DNA of 64,000 bases. It comes from Bacteroidales bacterium (GTDB taxonomy: Bacteria; Bacteroidota; Bacteroidia; Bacteroidales; GCA-2748055). Made by a program: the position numbers and the translations under genes. Below are positions 17,112 to 25,736 of this stretch, one piece after another. The stretch covers positions 1 through 64,000 of the forward strand of contig JAGLOO010000052.1 in assembly GCA_023138875.1 (NCBI GenBank), in the 5' to 3' direction. Numbering within the stretch: position 1 is the first letter of the stretch; every line of letters starts with the position of its first letter. The notes below the pieces were generated by a model that was not told where the DNA came from, made no database searches, and saw only the letters and a list, made by a program, of their open reading frames with translations.

Positions 17112-19295
17112 ATGGAGAATTTTGGTGAGATACTACACGATAACCTCAAGAAATATTTCGGCTTTGACAGTTTCAAGGGCAACCAGGAAAAGATCATTAC
17201 CAATGTTTTGAAGGGGAATGATTCTTTTGTGCTCATGCCTACCGGCGGGGGTAAATCACTTTGCTACCAGCTTCCTGCACTTATAAATGAGGGTACAGCT
17301 ATTGTAATCTCTCCTCTCATTGCGCTTATGAAAAACCAGGTGGATGCCATGAGGAGTTTCAGTCTGGACGACAGTGTGGCACACTTCCTCAATTCTTCAC
17401 TTACAAAGAACGCCATTGCAAAGGTTAAAAAAGATGTGCTCGACCAGCGAACACGGCTCCTTTACGTGGCCCCTGAGAGCCTTACAAAGAATGAGAACAT
17501 CGAATTCCTGAAGCATGTAAATATATCCTTCTATGCCATCGATGAGGCCCACTGCATTTCCGAGTGGGGTCACGATTTCAGACCTGAATACCGCAGAATA
17601 AGGCCGATTATTAGCCGGATAGGTCCCGCTCCACTCATCGCCCTCACTGCAACCGCAACACCCAAGGTTCAGCATGACATTCAGAAAAACCTGGAAATGA
17701 TTGGTGCCAGTGTGTTCAAGTCATCTTTCAGAAGACATAACCTCTATTATGAGATCAGACCAAAGGTGCATGCCACCAAGGAGATCATCAAGTTCATTCT
17801 CGCCAGCAAGGGAAAATCAGGTATTATTTATTGCTTGTCAAGAAAAAGAGTAGAGCAACTTGCTGAAATGCTCGTGGTCAACGGTATAAAAGCCCTGCCC
17901 TATCACGCCGGCATGGATGCAGTGACCCGCTCCTCCAACCAGGACCAGTTCCTCATGGAGGAGGTGGATGTAATTGTAGCCACCATAGCCTTTGGGATGG
18001 GGATAGACAAGCCTGATGTGCGTTTTGTGATCCATTATGATATACCTAAAAGCCTTGAGGGTTATTACCAGGAAACCGGAAGGGCCGGCCGGGACGGTGG
18101 GGAAGGAAAATGCATAGCCTTTTACAGTTACAAAGACATCCAGAAACTGGAAAAATTCATGCAGGGCAAACCGGTGGCCGAGCAGGAAATCGGAAAACAG
18201 TTGTTGCTTGAAACAGTAGCCTACGCAGAATCGGCGGTATGCCGGCCCAAACTATTGCTGAACTATTTTGGGGAATTCATGGAAGGGGGATGCAACAACT
18301 GTGATAATTGTTTACATCCCAAAGAAAAATTTGAAGGCAAATCACATTTGGTTTTAAGTCTGGAAGCTATTTTAGGGGTCCAGGAAAAGTTTAAATCCGA
18401 GCATATCGCAAACATCCTTTCAGGTACCGCTACCAGTGCGGTTAAGACATACAAACATCACCATTCTGAGTTTTTTGATGCAGGGAAGGATAAGGATGCC
18501 AGGTTCTGGAACGCGGTTCTAAGACAGGCCCTGATAGCCAGACTTATAACAAAGGATATTGAAAATTATGGTTTATTAAAAATGACCCAGGCCGGTCATG
18601 ATTATATAAAGAAACCTTTTTCGATTATGCTGACACAGGATCACGATTTTGACATTGCCCCTGAAGAGGGTGATGCAACGGGTGGAGGTGGAGCAGGTAC
18701 CGTGGATGAGGAGTTGCTTCATATCCTGAAGGATCTGAGAAAGAGGATGGCCAAAAAGCTGAACCTGCCCCCATTCGTCATTTTCCAGGATCCTTCTCTT
18801 GAAGATATGGTCATCCAGTATCCTGTCAACCTGGATGAGTTACAGAATATTGTGGGTGTGGGTGTCGGGAAAGCCAGAAAATACGGAAAAGAGTTTGTGG
18901 AAGTCATCGAGGACTACGTAGAGGAAAAAGAGATCATCCGGCCACAGGACATGGTGGTCAAGTCAGTTGTCAATAAATCGGGTGTGAAGGTCTATATTAT
19001 CCAGAATATCGATCGCAAGCTGAACCTCAATGATATTGCCGATGCAAAAAAAATAGAGATCATGGATCTTATCGATGAGATTGAGGCCATTGTGAGCTCC
19101 GGGACCAAGTTAAATATAGATTATTACCTGAATGAAATAATGGATAGTGAAAAACTGGATGAGATTTATGATTATTTTCGTGAAGCCGAAACTGAGTCAA
19201 TAGACGAAGCCCTGTCCGAACTTGGAGAGGAGTACTTCAGCGAAGAAGAGATTCGCCTGGTTCGCATCAAATTCTTCTCCGAGCTTGCCAACTGA
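17112..19295 (+). CDS. recQ: ATP-dependent DNA helicase RecQ
   Basis: RecQ unwinds DNA 3'-5' in recombination and fork repair. The core has Walker A MPTGGGKSLCYQLPA, the DEAH box in YAIDEAHCISEWGHDFRPEY, and the last motifs in QETGRAGRDGG. A zinc-binding site with Cys residues in the stretch around CNNCDNC marks the RQC region, followed by an HRDC domain (ELLHILKDLRKRMAKKLNL, residues about 560-640). About 100 residues beyond HRDC form a helical extension that I know from other Bacteroidota RecQ proteins. ATG 17112 is preferred over the 30-codon longer frame because it matches the family start and has a purine-rich AGAGGGAGA just upstream. Confidence 0.96.
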   Translation: MENFGEILHDNLKKYFGFDSFKGNQEKIITNVLKGNDSFVLMPTGGGKSLCYQLPALINEGTAIVISPLIALMKNQVDAMRSFSLDDSVAHFLNSSLTKNAIAKVKKDVLDQRTRLLYVAPESLTKNENIEFLKHVNISFYAIDEAHCISEWGHDFRPEYRRIRPIISRIGPAPLIALTATATPKVQHDIQKNLEMIGASVFKSSFRRHNLYYEIRPKVHATKEIIKFILASKGKSGIIYCLSRKRVEQLAEMLVVNGIKALPYHAGMDAVTRSSNQDQFLMEEVDVIVATIAFGMGIDKPDVRFVIHYDIPKSLEGYYQETGRAGRDGGEGKCIAFYSYKDIQKLEKFMQGKPVAEQEIGKQLLLETVAYAESAVCRPKLLLNYFGEFMEGGCNNCDNCLHPKEKFEGKSHLVLSLEAILGVQEKFKSEHIANILSGTATSAVKTYKHHHSEFFDAGKDKDARFWNAVLRQALIARLITKDIENYGLLKMTQAGHDYIKKPFSIMLTQDHDFDIAPEEGDATGGGGAGTVDEELLHILKDLRKRMAKKLNLPPFVIFQDPSLEDMVIQYPVNLDELQNIVGVGVGKARKYGKEFVEVIEDYVEEKEIIRPQDMVVKSVVNKSGVKVYIIQNIDRKLNLNDIADAKKIEIMDLIDEIEAIVSSGTKLNIDYYLNEIMDSEKLDEIYDYFREAETESIDEALSELGEEYFSEEEIRLVRIKFFSELAN

Positions 19296-19296
19296 T

Positions 19297-20190
19297 ATGA
19301 AGGAAATCCTATCCATCCAGGGTTTATCCAAATCCTATAAAAATATACGGGCCATCCATAACCTGAATCTTGAGATCTCAGAAGGACAGGCATTTGGTAT
19401 CCTTGGTCCCAATGGAAGCGGAAAAACCACCACCCTTTCAATCGTCACCGGGATCATCAGGCAGGACAATGGATACTTCAGGTGGTTTGGAGAGGAACCT
19501 AATGCCAAACAGAGGAAAACCATCGGCTCACTGATCGAATCTCCACATTTCTATCCCTACCTCAGCCTGGAAAAAAATCTCAGGATCATCTGTGATATAA
19601 AAGGCACATCCAATGCAGATATTGGCCGGGTGCTGGAAACCGCAAGGCTGTCGGAAAGAAAAAAGTCAAAGTTCTCCAGCATGTCCCTGGGCATGAAACA
19701 AAGGCTGGGCATTGCTGCCGCCATGCTGGGTGATCCAAAGGTGCTGGTATTGGATGAACCAACCAACGGACTTGATCCCGAAGGAATTGCAGAGGTCAGG
19801 GAGATCGTCATTGAACAGGTTAAAATGGGGAAAACCCTGATCCTTGCTTCCCATATACTTAATGAGGTAGAGAAGATTTGCGACCATGTGGCCATACTGA
19901 AAAATGGAGAATTGCTGGCCTGTGGTCCGGTAAAAGAGTTGCTGACCGAAGATGAGATCATTGAGATCTCATGTGGGGATAATAGACTGTTGAAGAAAAA
20001 GCTGGACAGCTCCAAACTGGTGAAGGAGGTTGACTCTGAAAACGGAATGCTCATACTTACACTGAATGAAAGCATCTCACCGGCTGATATTAACAATTTT
20101 GCATTCTCAAACCAGCTGGTAATTCACCATATGCTTAGCCGTAAACGAAGCCTTGAATCACAGTTCCTTGAACTGGTTAAAGAAGAATAG
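19297..20190 (+). CDS. ABC transporter ATP-binding protein
   Basis: This 297-residue ATPase has Walker A GILGPNGSGKTTT, signature FSSMSLGMKQRLGIAAAM and Walker B VLVLDEPTNGLDPEGIAEVR, with the H-loop in ILASHILNEVEKICD. The form SLGMKQR is typical of the BcrA/GldA-like export ATPases that pair with ABC-2 permeases. The frame is open upstream into recQ, but ATG 19297, one base after the recQ stop, gives the family N terminus. The next gene is its permease. Bacitracin-type resistance or gliding-type ABC function are possible but unproven. Confidence 0.92.
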   Translation: MKEILSIQGLSKSYKNIRAIHNLNLEISEGQAFGILGPNGSGKTTTLSIVTGIIRQDNGYFRWFGEEPNAKQRKTIGSLIESPHFYPYLSLEKNLRIICDIKGTSNADIGRVLETARLSERKKSKFSSMSLGMKQRLGIAAAMLGDPKVLVLDEPTNGLDPEGIAEVREIVIEQVKMGKTLILASHILNEVEKICDHVAILKNGELLACGPVKELLTEDEIIEISCGDNRLLKKKLDSSKLVKEVDSENGMLILTLNESISPADINNFAFSNQLVIHHMLSRKRSLESQFLELVKEE

Positions 20191-20199
20191 CAAATTAAC

Positions 20200-21021
20200 A
20201 TGCAACAATTACTGCGAATAGAACAAATCAAGTTGCTGAATTATAATCCCTTCCGGATTACACTGGCGCTTTATTTTGTCTTTTTTGCCCTGGGTATCCT
20301 GATCTACCCTGCCATTGATAAAGAAATCCCGGTAATCTCCCTGAGCGACCTGTTTCGATTTCCCGATATATGGCTCTTTCTTTCCTGGATTACCGAACCA
20401 TACAATGCCATGCTGGCCCTGATCATTATTATGGTTACCACCAAAGAGTTTAGCAACCACACTTTCAAGACCCAGGTAATATTCGGGCTCAGTCGCACAG
20501 AGCTGCTTCTTCAGAAACTGTTATCCGTAGTCGTATTGTCGCTTTTTGCCACGCTCCTGGTAGGACTCACCTCATTGGCCCTGGGACTCATTTACAGCTA
20601 TAAGCTGACATTTAAGATCGCCATGGAGAATACCTGGATCCTGGGAAGGTATCTGATCGCTGCATTTTCGTATATGTCCATAGGATTGCTCATTGCCCTG
20701 CTCATCAAGAATACGGCCCTGTCGCTGCTTACATTCCTTGCTTTGAGGGTATTTGTGGATCCTGTATTGTTCCTTATCCTGAGAAAATTTGAAATAAAAT
20801 GGTACCTGCCTTTCCGGACCATCACACGCCTGACGCCCATACCTGACCTGATCGAGATTTTCGAGCGAAAGATGAACAGCAGTGAATCCATCAATGAAGC
20901 TACCCTGGATATCCTGCCCAAAGGGCTTCCTGCATGGCTTAACATCGTTATGGTCATCCTATATACAAGCCTGATGATATTTTTCAGCTACAGGCTCATG
21001 CAGAAAAGAAAGTTCACTTAA
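20200..21021 (+). CDS. ABC-2 family permease subunit
   Basis: This 273-residue protein has six hydrophobic segments: one near residues 20-40, a pair around 60-85, and three more from 100 onward. The cytoplasmic stretch VTTKEFSNHTFKTQVIFGLSRTELL is the conserved coupling region of ABC-2 permeases of the BcrB/NatB class. It follows the ATPase gene by nine bases and should form a transporter with it. The 3' end converges on the GT2 gene at 21045. Substrate unknown. Confidence 0.85.
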   Translation: MQQLLRIEQIKLLNYNPFRITLALYFVFFALGILIYPAIDKEIPVISLSDLFRFPDIWLFLSWITEPYNAMLALIIIMVTTKEFSNHTFKTQVIFGLSRTELLLQKLLSVVVLSLFATLLVGLTSLALGLIYSYKLTFKIAMENTWILGRYLIAAFSYMSIGLLIALLIKNTALSLLTFLALRVFVDPVLFLILRKFEIKWYLPFRTITRLTPIPDLIEIFERKMNSSESINEATLDILPKGLPAWLNIVMVILYTSLMIFFSYRLMQKRKFT

Positions 21022-21044
21022 CGGGACTGTATCAAGGGCATCCC

Positions 21045-22166
21045 TCAGTACCTCCTGCCCTTCCAGCCGGACTGCCTGAAAAGCATACCGGTCAGAACAA
21101 CCGGAAGATAAAAATAGTAAATCAACCAAACCGGAAGGAACAGCCTGAGTATCCTTCTCTGACCGGTACAACCTGTTATGGTATACAATATTTTGAAATC
21201 TGCCAGGATCTTTATAACCAGTGCAGAAAGGAGCCAGGGCCATAGTTCAGGGTCCAGGAGCAGCCAGATGGGAGAAAAGAGCAGAAGCACATTGGTGAAA
21301 GCCACCACCACAGCCAATAGCTGAATGTCAGTGATCCCATAATGCACAGATTTTGAGCCCCAGCGTATTCGCTGAGTGATCAATGAACCCAAAGATTGGG
21401 CGGGTATGGTTTCCACCATCGCTTCCCGGGCAGTGGAAAAGGACATTTTCCTCCCAAGCTTCCGTGCTCCGATCATCAGGAACATGTCATCGCCTGAGGG
21501 GGTCATGCCAGCGGGATCGAAGTCGCGGGTTTCAAAGAAAAGCTTTTTCGAATACAGAAGGTTGGCCCCGTTGCACATGAGGGGTCTCCCATAATAAAAA
21601 GATCCGGCACCAGATCCCGCCAGGCTGAGCAGGTCCATCCTCTCAAAAATTTCCAGAAGACCACCAGATCCGTTCCGGGTGGTCACCAGACCTGCCACCA
21701 GGTCGGAAGGATATTCCTCGAGAAAGGCCATATGGGTCGCGATAAAGTGCGGGCCCAGCCGGCAATCGGCATCGGTCTGAATGATCCATTCAGTTCGGAC
21801 CTGTGAATTGCCGTGCAAAAGGGCCTCCTTTTTACCTGATTGACCAGCAGGCAGGTCCATGCATGAAAAACGGGATCTTCTATGCAACAGTGAATTGAGC
21901 AACGCTTTCGACCCGTCCTCCGAATGATCATTAATGAAAATGACCTCGAACTGATCTTCGGGATATGATTGTTGCAAAAGGTCCCGGACCAGGACAGGCA
22001 ACCGGACTTTCTCATTTCTGAACGGAATAACCAGTGTGACTGGAACAGGTTTCACCGATTCGCCAATGCTAACCTTTTTCAGCTGCTTTAATCCGCGCGA
22101 CAACAGAAGAACAACGGTGGAATAAACAACGACAAACAGGAGCGTTATTGATACGGGGAGTACCAT
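21045..22166 (-). CDS. Membrane-anchored family 2 glycosyltransferase
   Basis: This protein (about 373 residues) has an N-terminal membrane segment, a GT-A catalytic domain opening VTLVIPFRNEKVRLP, the acidic motifs INDHSEDGS and QTDADCRLGP (the DxD metal site), and QRIRWGSKS as the QxxRW-like product-site motif, followed by two or three C-terminal membrane helices. This is the layout of processive or lipid-linked GT2 enzymes. The frame reaches 22190 only from a TTG, so the ATG at 22166, eight bases after the receiver gene's stop, is the better start. Sugar and acceptor are unknown. Confidence 0.85.
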   Translation of the reverse strand: MVLPVSITLLFVVVYSTVVLLLSRGLKQLKKVSIGESVKPVPVTLVIPFRNEKVRLPVLVRDLLQQSYPEDQFEVIFINDHSEDGSKALLNSLLHRRSRFSCMDLPAGQSGKKEALLHGNSQVRTEWIIQTDADCRLGPHFIATHMAFLEEYPSDLVAGLVTTRNGSGGLLEIFERMDLLSLAGSGAGSFYYGRPLMCNGANLLYSKKLFFETRDFDPAGMTPSGDDMFLMIGARKLGRKMSFSTAREAMVETIPAQSLGSLITQRIRWGSKSVHYGITDIQLLAVVVAFTNVLLLFSPIWLLLDPELWPWLLSALVIKILADFKILYTITGCTGQRRILRLFLPVWLIYYFYLPVVLTGMLFRQSGWKGRRY

Positions 22167-22173
22167 CACCGCA

Positions 22174-22578
22174 CTAATCTTGCTGGTCAAAAAAGGACTG
22201 CATCAGTTCAAAAAGTTTCCTGAATTGGAGCGGTTTGGTGATGTAAGCGGCGCAACCGGCTTCTCTGCAGGCAGCCTCATCCTCATCATAGGTATTGGCG
22301 GTGGTGGCAATGACAGGAAGATCGGGACGAATTCGTTTGATCTTTCTGGTTGCCTCAAGGCCATTGACCTCGGGTAATTGAATATCCATCAGGACAAGAT
22401 TCAAATGGAGATTGCTGCTGCATATCTCAATGGCCTTTCGTCCATCGGAGGCATGAATTATTTCAACATTTACCCGGGAAAGCACAGCCGAGATGAGTTT
22501 AAAAGACAACACATTATCTTCTACCACCAGCACCACTTTACCTGTGAAATCGAAATCGTATTTTCCCTGATGACCCAT
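22174..22578 (-). CDS. Stand-alone response regulator receiver protein
   Basis: This 134-residue protein is a single CheY-like receiver domain without an output domain. It keeps the acidic pair Glu20-Asp21, the phosphoacceptor Asp65 in LVLMDIQLPEVNG, the Thr92/93 switch position and Lys115 in YITKPLQF. The form is that of receivers that work with hybrid kinases. No histidine kinase is in the window. The frame is open for 56 more codons upstream, but these lie inside the transporter gene in another frame; ATG 22578, two bases after that gene's stop, fits. It lies between a nucleoside transporter and a GT2 in one tight unit. Confidence 0.88.
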   Translation of the reverse strand: MGHQGKYDFDFTGKVVLVVEDNVLSFKLISAVLSRVNVEIIHASDGRKAIEICSSNLHLNLVLMDIQLPEVNGLEATRKIKRIRPDLPVIATTANTYDEDEAACREAGCAAYITKPLQFRKLFELMQSFFDQQD

Positions 22579-22580
22579 GC

Positions 22581-23987
22581 CTACCCCAGTAAAACACCTA
22601 TGATTGTTGCAGATAGCAATGAAGCCAGGGTACCAGCAAGCAAGGCTCGCATTCCCAATTGAGCCAGCAATACACGCCGACCGGGCGCCAGTGCGCCTAT
22701 TCCTCCTATCTGGATCCCGATGGAGGCAAAGTTGGCGAATCCGCACAACATATATACCGACATCACAATGGATTTAGTTTCTGTAAAACCACCTGCAGCC
22801 TTCATATCTGAAAGATCGATATATGCCACAAATTCAGTCAGGATCAGTTTCTTTCCCAGCAGAGAGCCCACCAGGGTAATATCCTCCTTTGCCACCCCGA
22901 TCAACCACATAAGCGGCGAAAGGGTGTAACCCAGGATAAACTCCAGACTGAGTTCATCATACTTCCCGTTGGTGATCGATACAATCTTGTCATTGATACT
23001 GGTCCAGTCTCCGATTTTTATGAAGAGATAATTGAGGAATGCAATAAACGCTATGAATACAAGCAACATGGCTCCCACATTCACTGCCAGTCTCAGGCCC
23101 TGACCTGTTCCGTTTGAAATGGCATCAAGGGCATTTTTTCCTACATCACTCCGGGAAACCTCCATCTTTTTATTGATCTCTTTGGTCTCGGGAACAATGA
23201 TTTTCGATATAACCACCACCCCGGGGGCAGCCATGATTGAGGCGGTAAGCAGGTGTTTCGCAAATATGACTTGCTGCGCCGGATCCCCGCCGCCCAGGAA
23301 TCCGATATATGCCGCCAGAACACCCCCGGCCAGGGTGGCCATTCCTCCCGACATGACAAGCAGTATCTCCGAACGGCTCATTTTTTCCAGGTAGGGTTTG
23401 ATCAGGAGGGGTGATTCTGTTTGTCCCAGGAAAATATTTCCAGCCACAGAAAGGCTTTCAGGTCCTGACAGGCCCAATGCCCTTGAAAGCACATACCCGA
23501 AGATCCGTACAAAAAACTGTATGATCCCCAGGTAAAAAAGCAGGCTGGTAAAAGCAGAAAAGAAAATAATGGTCGGAAGAATGGAAAAGGCAAAATTCTG
23601 GAGTGCCGGTTCTACCTTATCGGTCTGGTAGCTCTTTAACAGGTAAGTAACACCCTCATTGGTAAATGCCAGTATTTTCACAAATCCTTTTCCAATGATC
23701 TCAAAAAAATCCTGGATAAAGGGTACGTAAAGTATGCCCACCGCAAATATCAACTGGATGATTAATCCGGTACCCACCATTTTCCAGGAGATGGCCTTTC
23801 TGTTGCTGCTGAAGACCCAGGCAATAAAGATCAGGACCAGCATGCCGAGCAGGCCTCGCAGCAGGCGTGTCAGGTTGAAGTCGAAACCGGACGTCCCCGG
23901 AAGTATATTGGACATTGGAACAGGATCGGAAGATACCTGTTGAATGACTGAGGCTGCAGCATCAAAAATCAATGAGTCTGGTATCAT
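22581..23987 (-). CDS. Concentrative nucleoside transporter (CNT/NupC family)
   Basis: CNT proteins import nucleosides with H+ or Na+. This 468-residue protein shows the family signatures: FLGQTESPLLIKPYL in the first hairpin, the C-terminal core FANFASIGIQIGGIGALAPGRR, and about ten hydrophobic segments. The N terminus has an extra 35-residue segment before the first helix. The start overlaps the stop of the bifunctional nuclease gene by four bases (ATGA), so the two are co-translated. Which nucleosides and which ion it uses cannot be told with confidence. Confidence 0.93.
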   Translation of the reverse strand: MIPDSLIFDAAASVIQQVSSDPVPMSNILPGTSGFDFNLTRLLRGLLGMLVLIFIAWVFSSNRKAISWKMVGTGLIIQLIFAVGILYVPFIQDFFEIIGKGFVKILAFTNEGVTYLLKSYQTDKVEPALQNFAFSILPTIIFFSAFTSLLFYLGIIQFFVRIFGYVLSRALGLSGPESLSVAGNIFLGQTESPLLIKPYLEKMSRSEILLVMSGGMATLAGGVLAAYIGFLGGGDPAQQVIFAKHLLTASIMAAPGVVVISKIIVPETKEINKKMEVSRSDVGKNALDAISNGTGQGLRLAVNVGAMLLVFIAFIAFLNYLFIKIGDWTSINDKIVSITNGKYDELSLEFILGYTLSPLMWLIGVAKEDITLVGSLLGKKLILTEFVAYIDLSDMKAAGGFTETKSIVMSVYMLCGFANFASIGIQIGGIGALAPGRRVLLAQLGMRALLAGTLASLLSATIIGVLLG

Positions 23988-24604
23988 TTTGACCTTCGGT
24001 TTATCTCATCCCTGATCTCAGAAGCCCGCTCATAATCCTCCTTTAAAACTGCCTCGGCAAGCAAGGATTTTAGCTCCTCCATGCTGCTTTCAGATATATC
24101 CGGATGAATGGTCCTCTTCTTGGACTTCCCGGGTGTGAGGGTGATCTCCTGCGCCTCCGGAGTTTCAGTTTGTTCCTGGTCGCTATCTTTTTCAAAATCA
24201 AGCACAATTCCTGCCTTTTCAATAATCTCATCGGTTGTAAAAATAGGACACTGGAATCTTAATGCAAGAGCAATTGCATCTGAAGTCCGTGCATCAAGGG
24301 TTATCTGCTGATCCCCATTGTCGCACAGTATATTGGCGAAGAAAACCCCGTCTTCAAGTTTATGGATATTCACTTCCAGGATCCTGATTCCGTAGGATTC
24401 AGAGAAATTCTTAAAAAGGTCATGGGTAAGAGGCCGGGGAGGGGCCAATCCTTCAAGTTCTATGGCTATGGCCTGTGCTTCAAATCCTCCGACGATGATT
24501 GGAATCCTCCTTTTGCCTTCCTCCTCCGATAAAACCAGTGCGTATGCACCTGATTGCGTCTGGCTGTATGAAATGCCAAGGACATTTAGTTTTATTTTCC
24601 CCAT
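23984..24604 (-). CDS. Bifunctional nuclease-domain protein with C-terminal UVR motif
   Basis: The first 130 residues match the BFN (DUF151) domain, with IPIIVGGFEAQAIAIELEG and RTSDAIALALRFQCPIF as the most conserved stretches. The C terminus (about 168-203) is a UvrB/UvrC-type motif, SMEELKSLLAEAVLKEDYERA, which usually mediates protein contacts. Plant and Bacteroidota proteins of this class have been reported to have RNase and DNase activity; the role here is not known. It is the first gene of a four-gene packed unit with the nucleoside transporter, receiver and GT2 genes. A TATATTTG box lies 25 bases upstream. Confidence 0.88.
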   Translation of the reverse strand: MGKIKLNVLGISYSQTQSGAYALVLSEEEGKRRIPIIVGGFEAQAIAIELEGLAPPRPLTHDLFKNFSESYGIRILEVNIHKLEDGVFFANILCDNGDQQITLDARTSDAIALALRFQCPIFTTDEIIEKAGIVLDFEKDSDQEQTETPEAQEITLTPGKSKKRTIHPDISESSMEELKSLLAEAVLKEDYERASEIRDEINRRSK

Positions 24605-24628
24605 ACCTCTATTCGGACTCTTTAATCA

Positions 24629-24660
24629 CAAATATAGAAATAACTCCGACATATTCCGAA
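24629..24660 (-). promoter_or_regulatory. Likely promoter of the BFN-transporter-receiver-GT2 unit
   Basis: On the minus strand TATATTTG (24636-24629) is a perfect TAnnTTTG -7 box. TTCGG (24660-24656) lies 19 bases upstream in the -33 position, with a partial match to TTTG. The expected start is near 24622, about 18 bases before the BFN start codon. Confidence 0.5.
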
Positions 24661-24728
24661 CAGCAAATTGCTGCCTGTTTTCTTTCTCCCGAGGGTCCCT
24701 AATCTATAAAAAATAATTCACCTAAATC

Positions 24729-24759
24729 TTTGACAATCATGCAAACTTTTCTATCTTTG
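24729..24759 (+). promoter_or_regulatory. Strong Bacteroidota promoter of rplU-rpmA
   Basis: TTTG at 24729-24732 and TATCTTTG at 24752-24759 are separated by exactly 19 bases, a perfect match to the Bacteroidota consensus TTTG-N19-TAnnTTTG. It lies 40 bases upstream of the rplU start, as expected for a highly expressed ribosomal protein operon. Confidence 0.8.
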
Positions 24760-24799
24760 CGAACCCAAAATTCTGACATTAAAGTAAAAGCATTGTAAA

Positions 24800-25357
24800 A
24801 TGTACGCAATTGTTGATATAGCAGGACAGCAGTTCAAAGTTGAGAAAGATCAGAAACTGTATGTTCACAGGCTCGAAGGCGAAGAAGGAAATAAGGTCTC
24901 TTTCGACAAGGTGTTGTTAATTGATACCGGCAGCAAGGTATCGGTAGGTGACCCTGTTGTAAAGGGAGCCACTGTTGCCGCTAAAATTGTCGCCCACGTA
25001 AAGGGAGACAAAGTGCTGGTGTTTAAGAAAAAGAGGCGGAAAGGATACCAGAAACTGAATGGACACCGCCAGCACATGACGCAGATCCAGATTGAGGGCA
25101 TCTCTGAAAAGGTAAAAGCCGCAACCAAAGGAACTGAGGCAAAAGCCGAAGAAGAACAAAAACGTACAGTTGCTGCAAAACCGAAAGTTGCAGCTAAACC
25201 CAAAGCTTCGGCTACTGCCAAGAAAGAAACTACCGCCAAAACTGCAGCTGTGAAAAAGGAGACAACTGCCAAAGCTACTACAGCAAAAAAGCCTTCTGAA
25301 AAGAAACCTGCGGCTAAACCAGCTGTAAAGAAGGAATCCGGAGAGGATAAAGCATAA
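24800..25357 (+). CDS. rplU: Ribosomal protein bL21 with a long Lys/Ala-rich C-terminal tail
   Basis: The first 103 or so residues are an ordinary bL21 ([18 protein letters not shown] at the start, [17 protein letters not shown] near 75-92), which binds 23S rRNA in the large subunit. From about residue 105 to 185 the protein changes into a low-complexity tail of Lys, Ala, Thr, Pro and Glu with repeated KKETTAK-like units, resembling histone H1 tails. Tailed L21 proteins occur in Bacteroidales. The gene has a perfect promoter at 24729-24759 and is followed 33 bases later by rpmA, the standard L21-L27 operon. The tail is in frame and not a sequencing artefact as far as can be seen. Confidence 0.96.
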   Translation: MYAIVDIAGQQFKVEKDQKLYVHRLEGEEGNKVSFDKVLLIDTGSKVSVGDPVVKGATVAAKIVAHVKGDKVLVFKKKRRKGYQKLNGHRQHMTQIQIEGISEKVKAATKGTEAKAEEEQKRTVAAKPKVAAKPKASATAKKETTAKTAAVKKETTAKATTAKKPSEKKPAAKPAVKKESGEDKA

Positions 25358-25390
25358 GAGTCGAACTTCAATAGTTAAAAGTAAAAAGAT

Positions 25391-25651
25391 ATGGCACATA
25401 AGAAAGGAGCCGGTAGTTCAAGAAACGGTCGTGAATCAGAGAGTAAACGACTGGGGGTTAAGCTTTATGGTGGTCAGGCTGTGAGAGCTGGCAATATCAT
25501 CGTAAGGCAAAGAGGCACCGTTCACCATCCTGGCAGCAATGTGGGTTTGGGAAAAGACCATACGTTATTCGCCATGATCGACGGAAAGGTGAAGTTTACA
25601 AAAAAAAGGGACAACAAATCCTATGTTTCCATCGAACCGGTGGAAAACTGA
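25391..25651 (+). CDS. rpmA: Ribosomal protein bL27
   Basis: This 86-residue protein begins [16 protein letters not shown] and has the conserved [16 protein letters not shown] and [16 protein letters not shown]. Its N-terminal arm reaches the peptidyl transferase centre. It begins directly with the functional N terminus, without the cleavable leader of Firmicutes L27. It is cotranscribed with rplU, and a hairpin terminator follows 31 bases downstream. Confidence 0.98.
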   Translation: MAHKKGAGSSRNGRESESKRLGVKLYGGQAVRAGNIIVRQRGTVHHPGSNVGLGKDHTLFAMIDGKVKFTKKRDNKSYVSIEPVEN

Positions 25652-25682
25652 TAGGTTTCTTTTAATATTATTTACCCCATTC

Positions 25683-25725
25683 ACCTGTAATGCACTACCT
25701 TTAATGTGTGTTACAGGTTTTTTTT
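25683..25725 (+). terminator. Rho-independent terminator of rplU-rpmA
   Basis: ACCTGTAA at 25683-25690 pairs with TTACAGGT at 25711-25718, with possible extra pairs inside the 20-base loop, and a run of eight T follows (25718-25725). It separates the ribosomal operon from serS, whose ATG is only about 10 bases further. Confidence 0.75.
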
Positions 25726-25736
25726 ATGTTTTCAAA

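Noticed and set aside
24865-25371. Long minus-strand frames opposite rplU
   Set aside because: They arise from the low-complexity Lys/Ala repeat read on the other strand (Phe/Ser/Ala-rich), not from a real gene.
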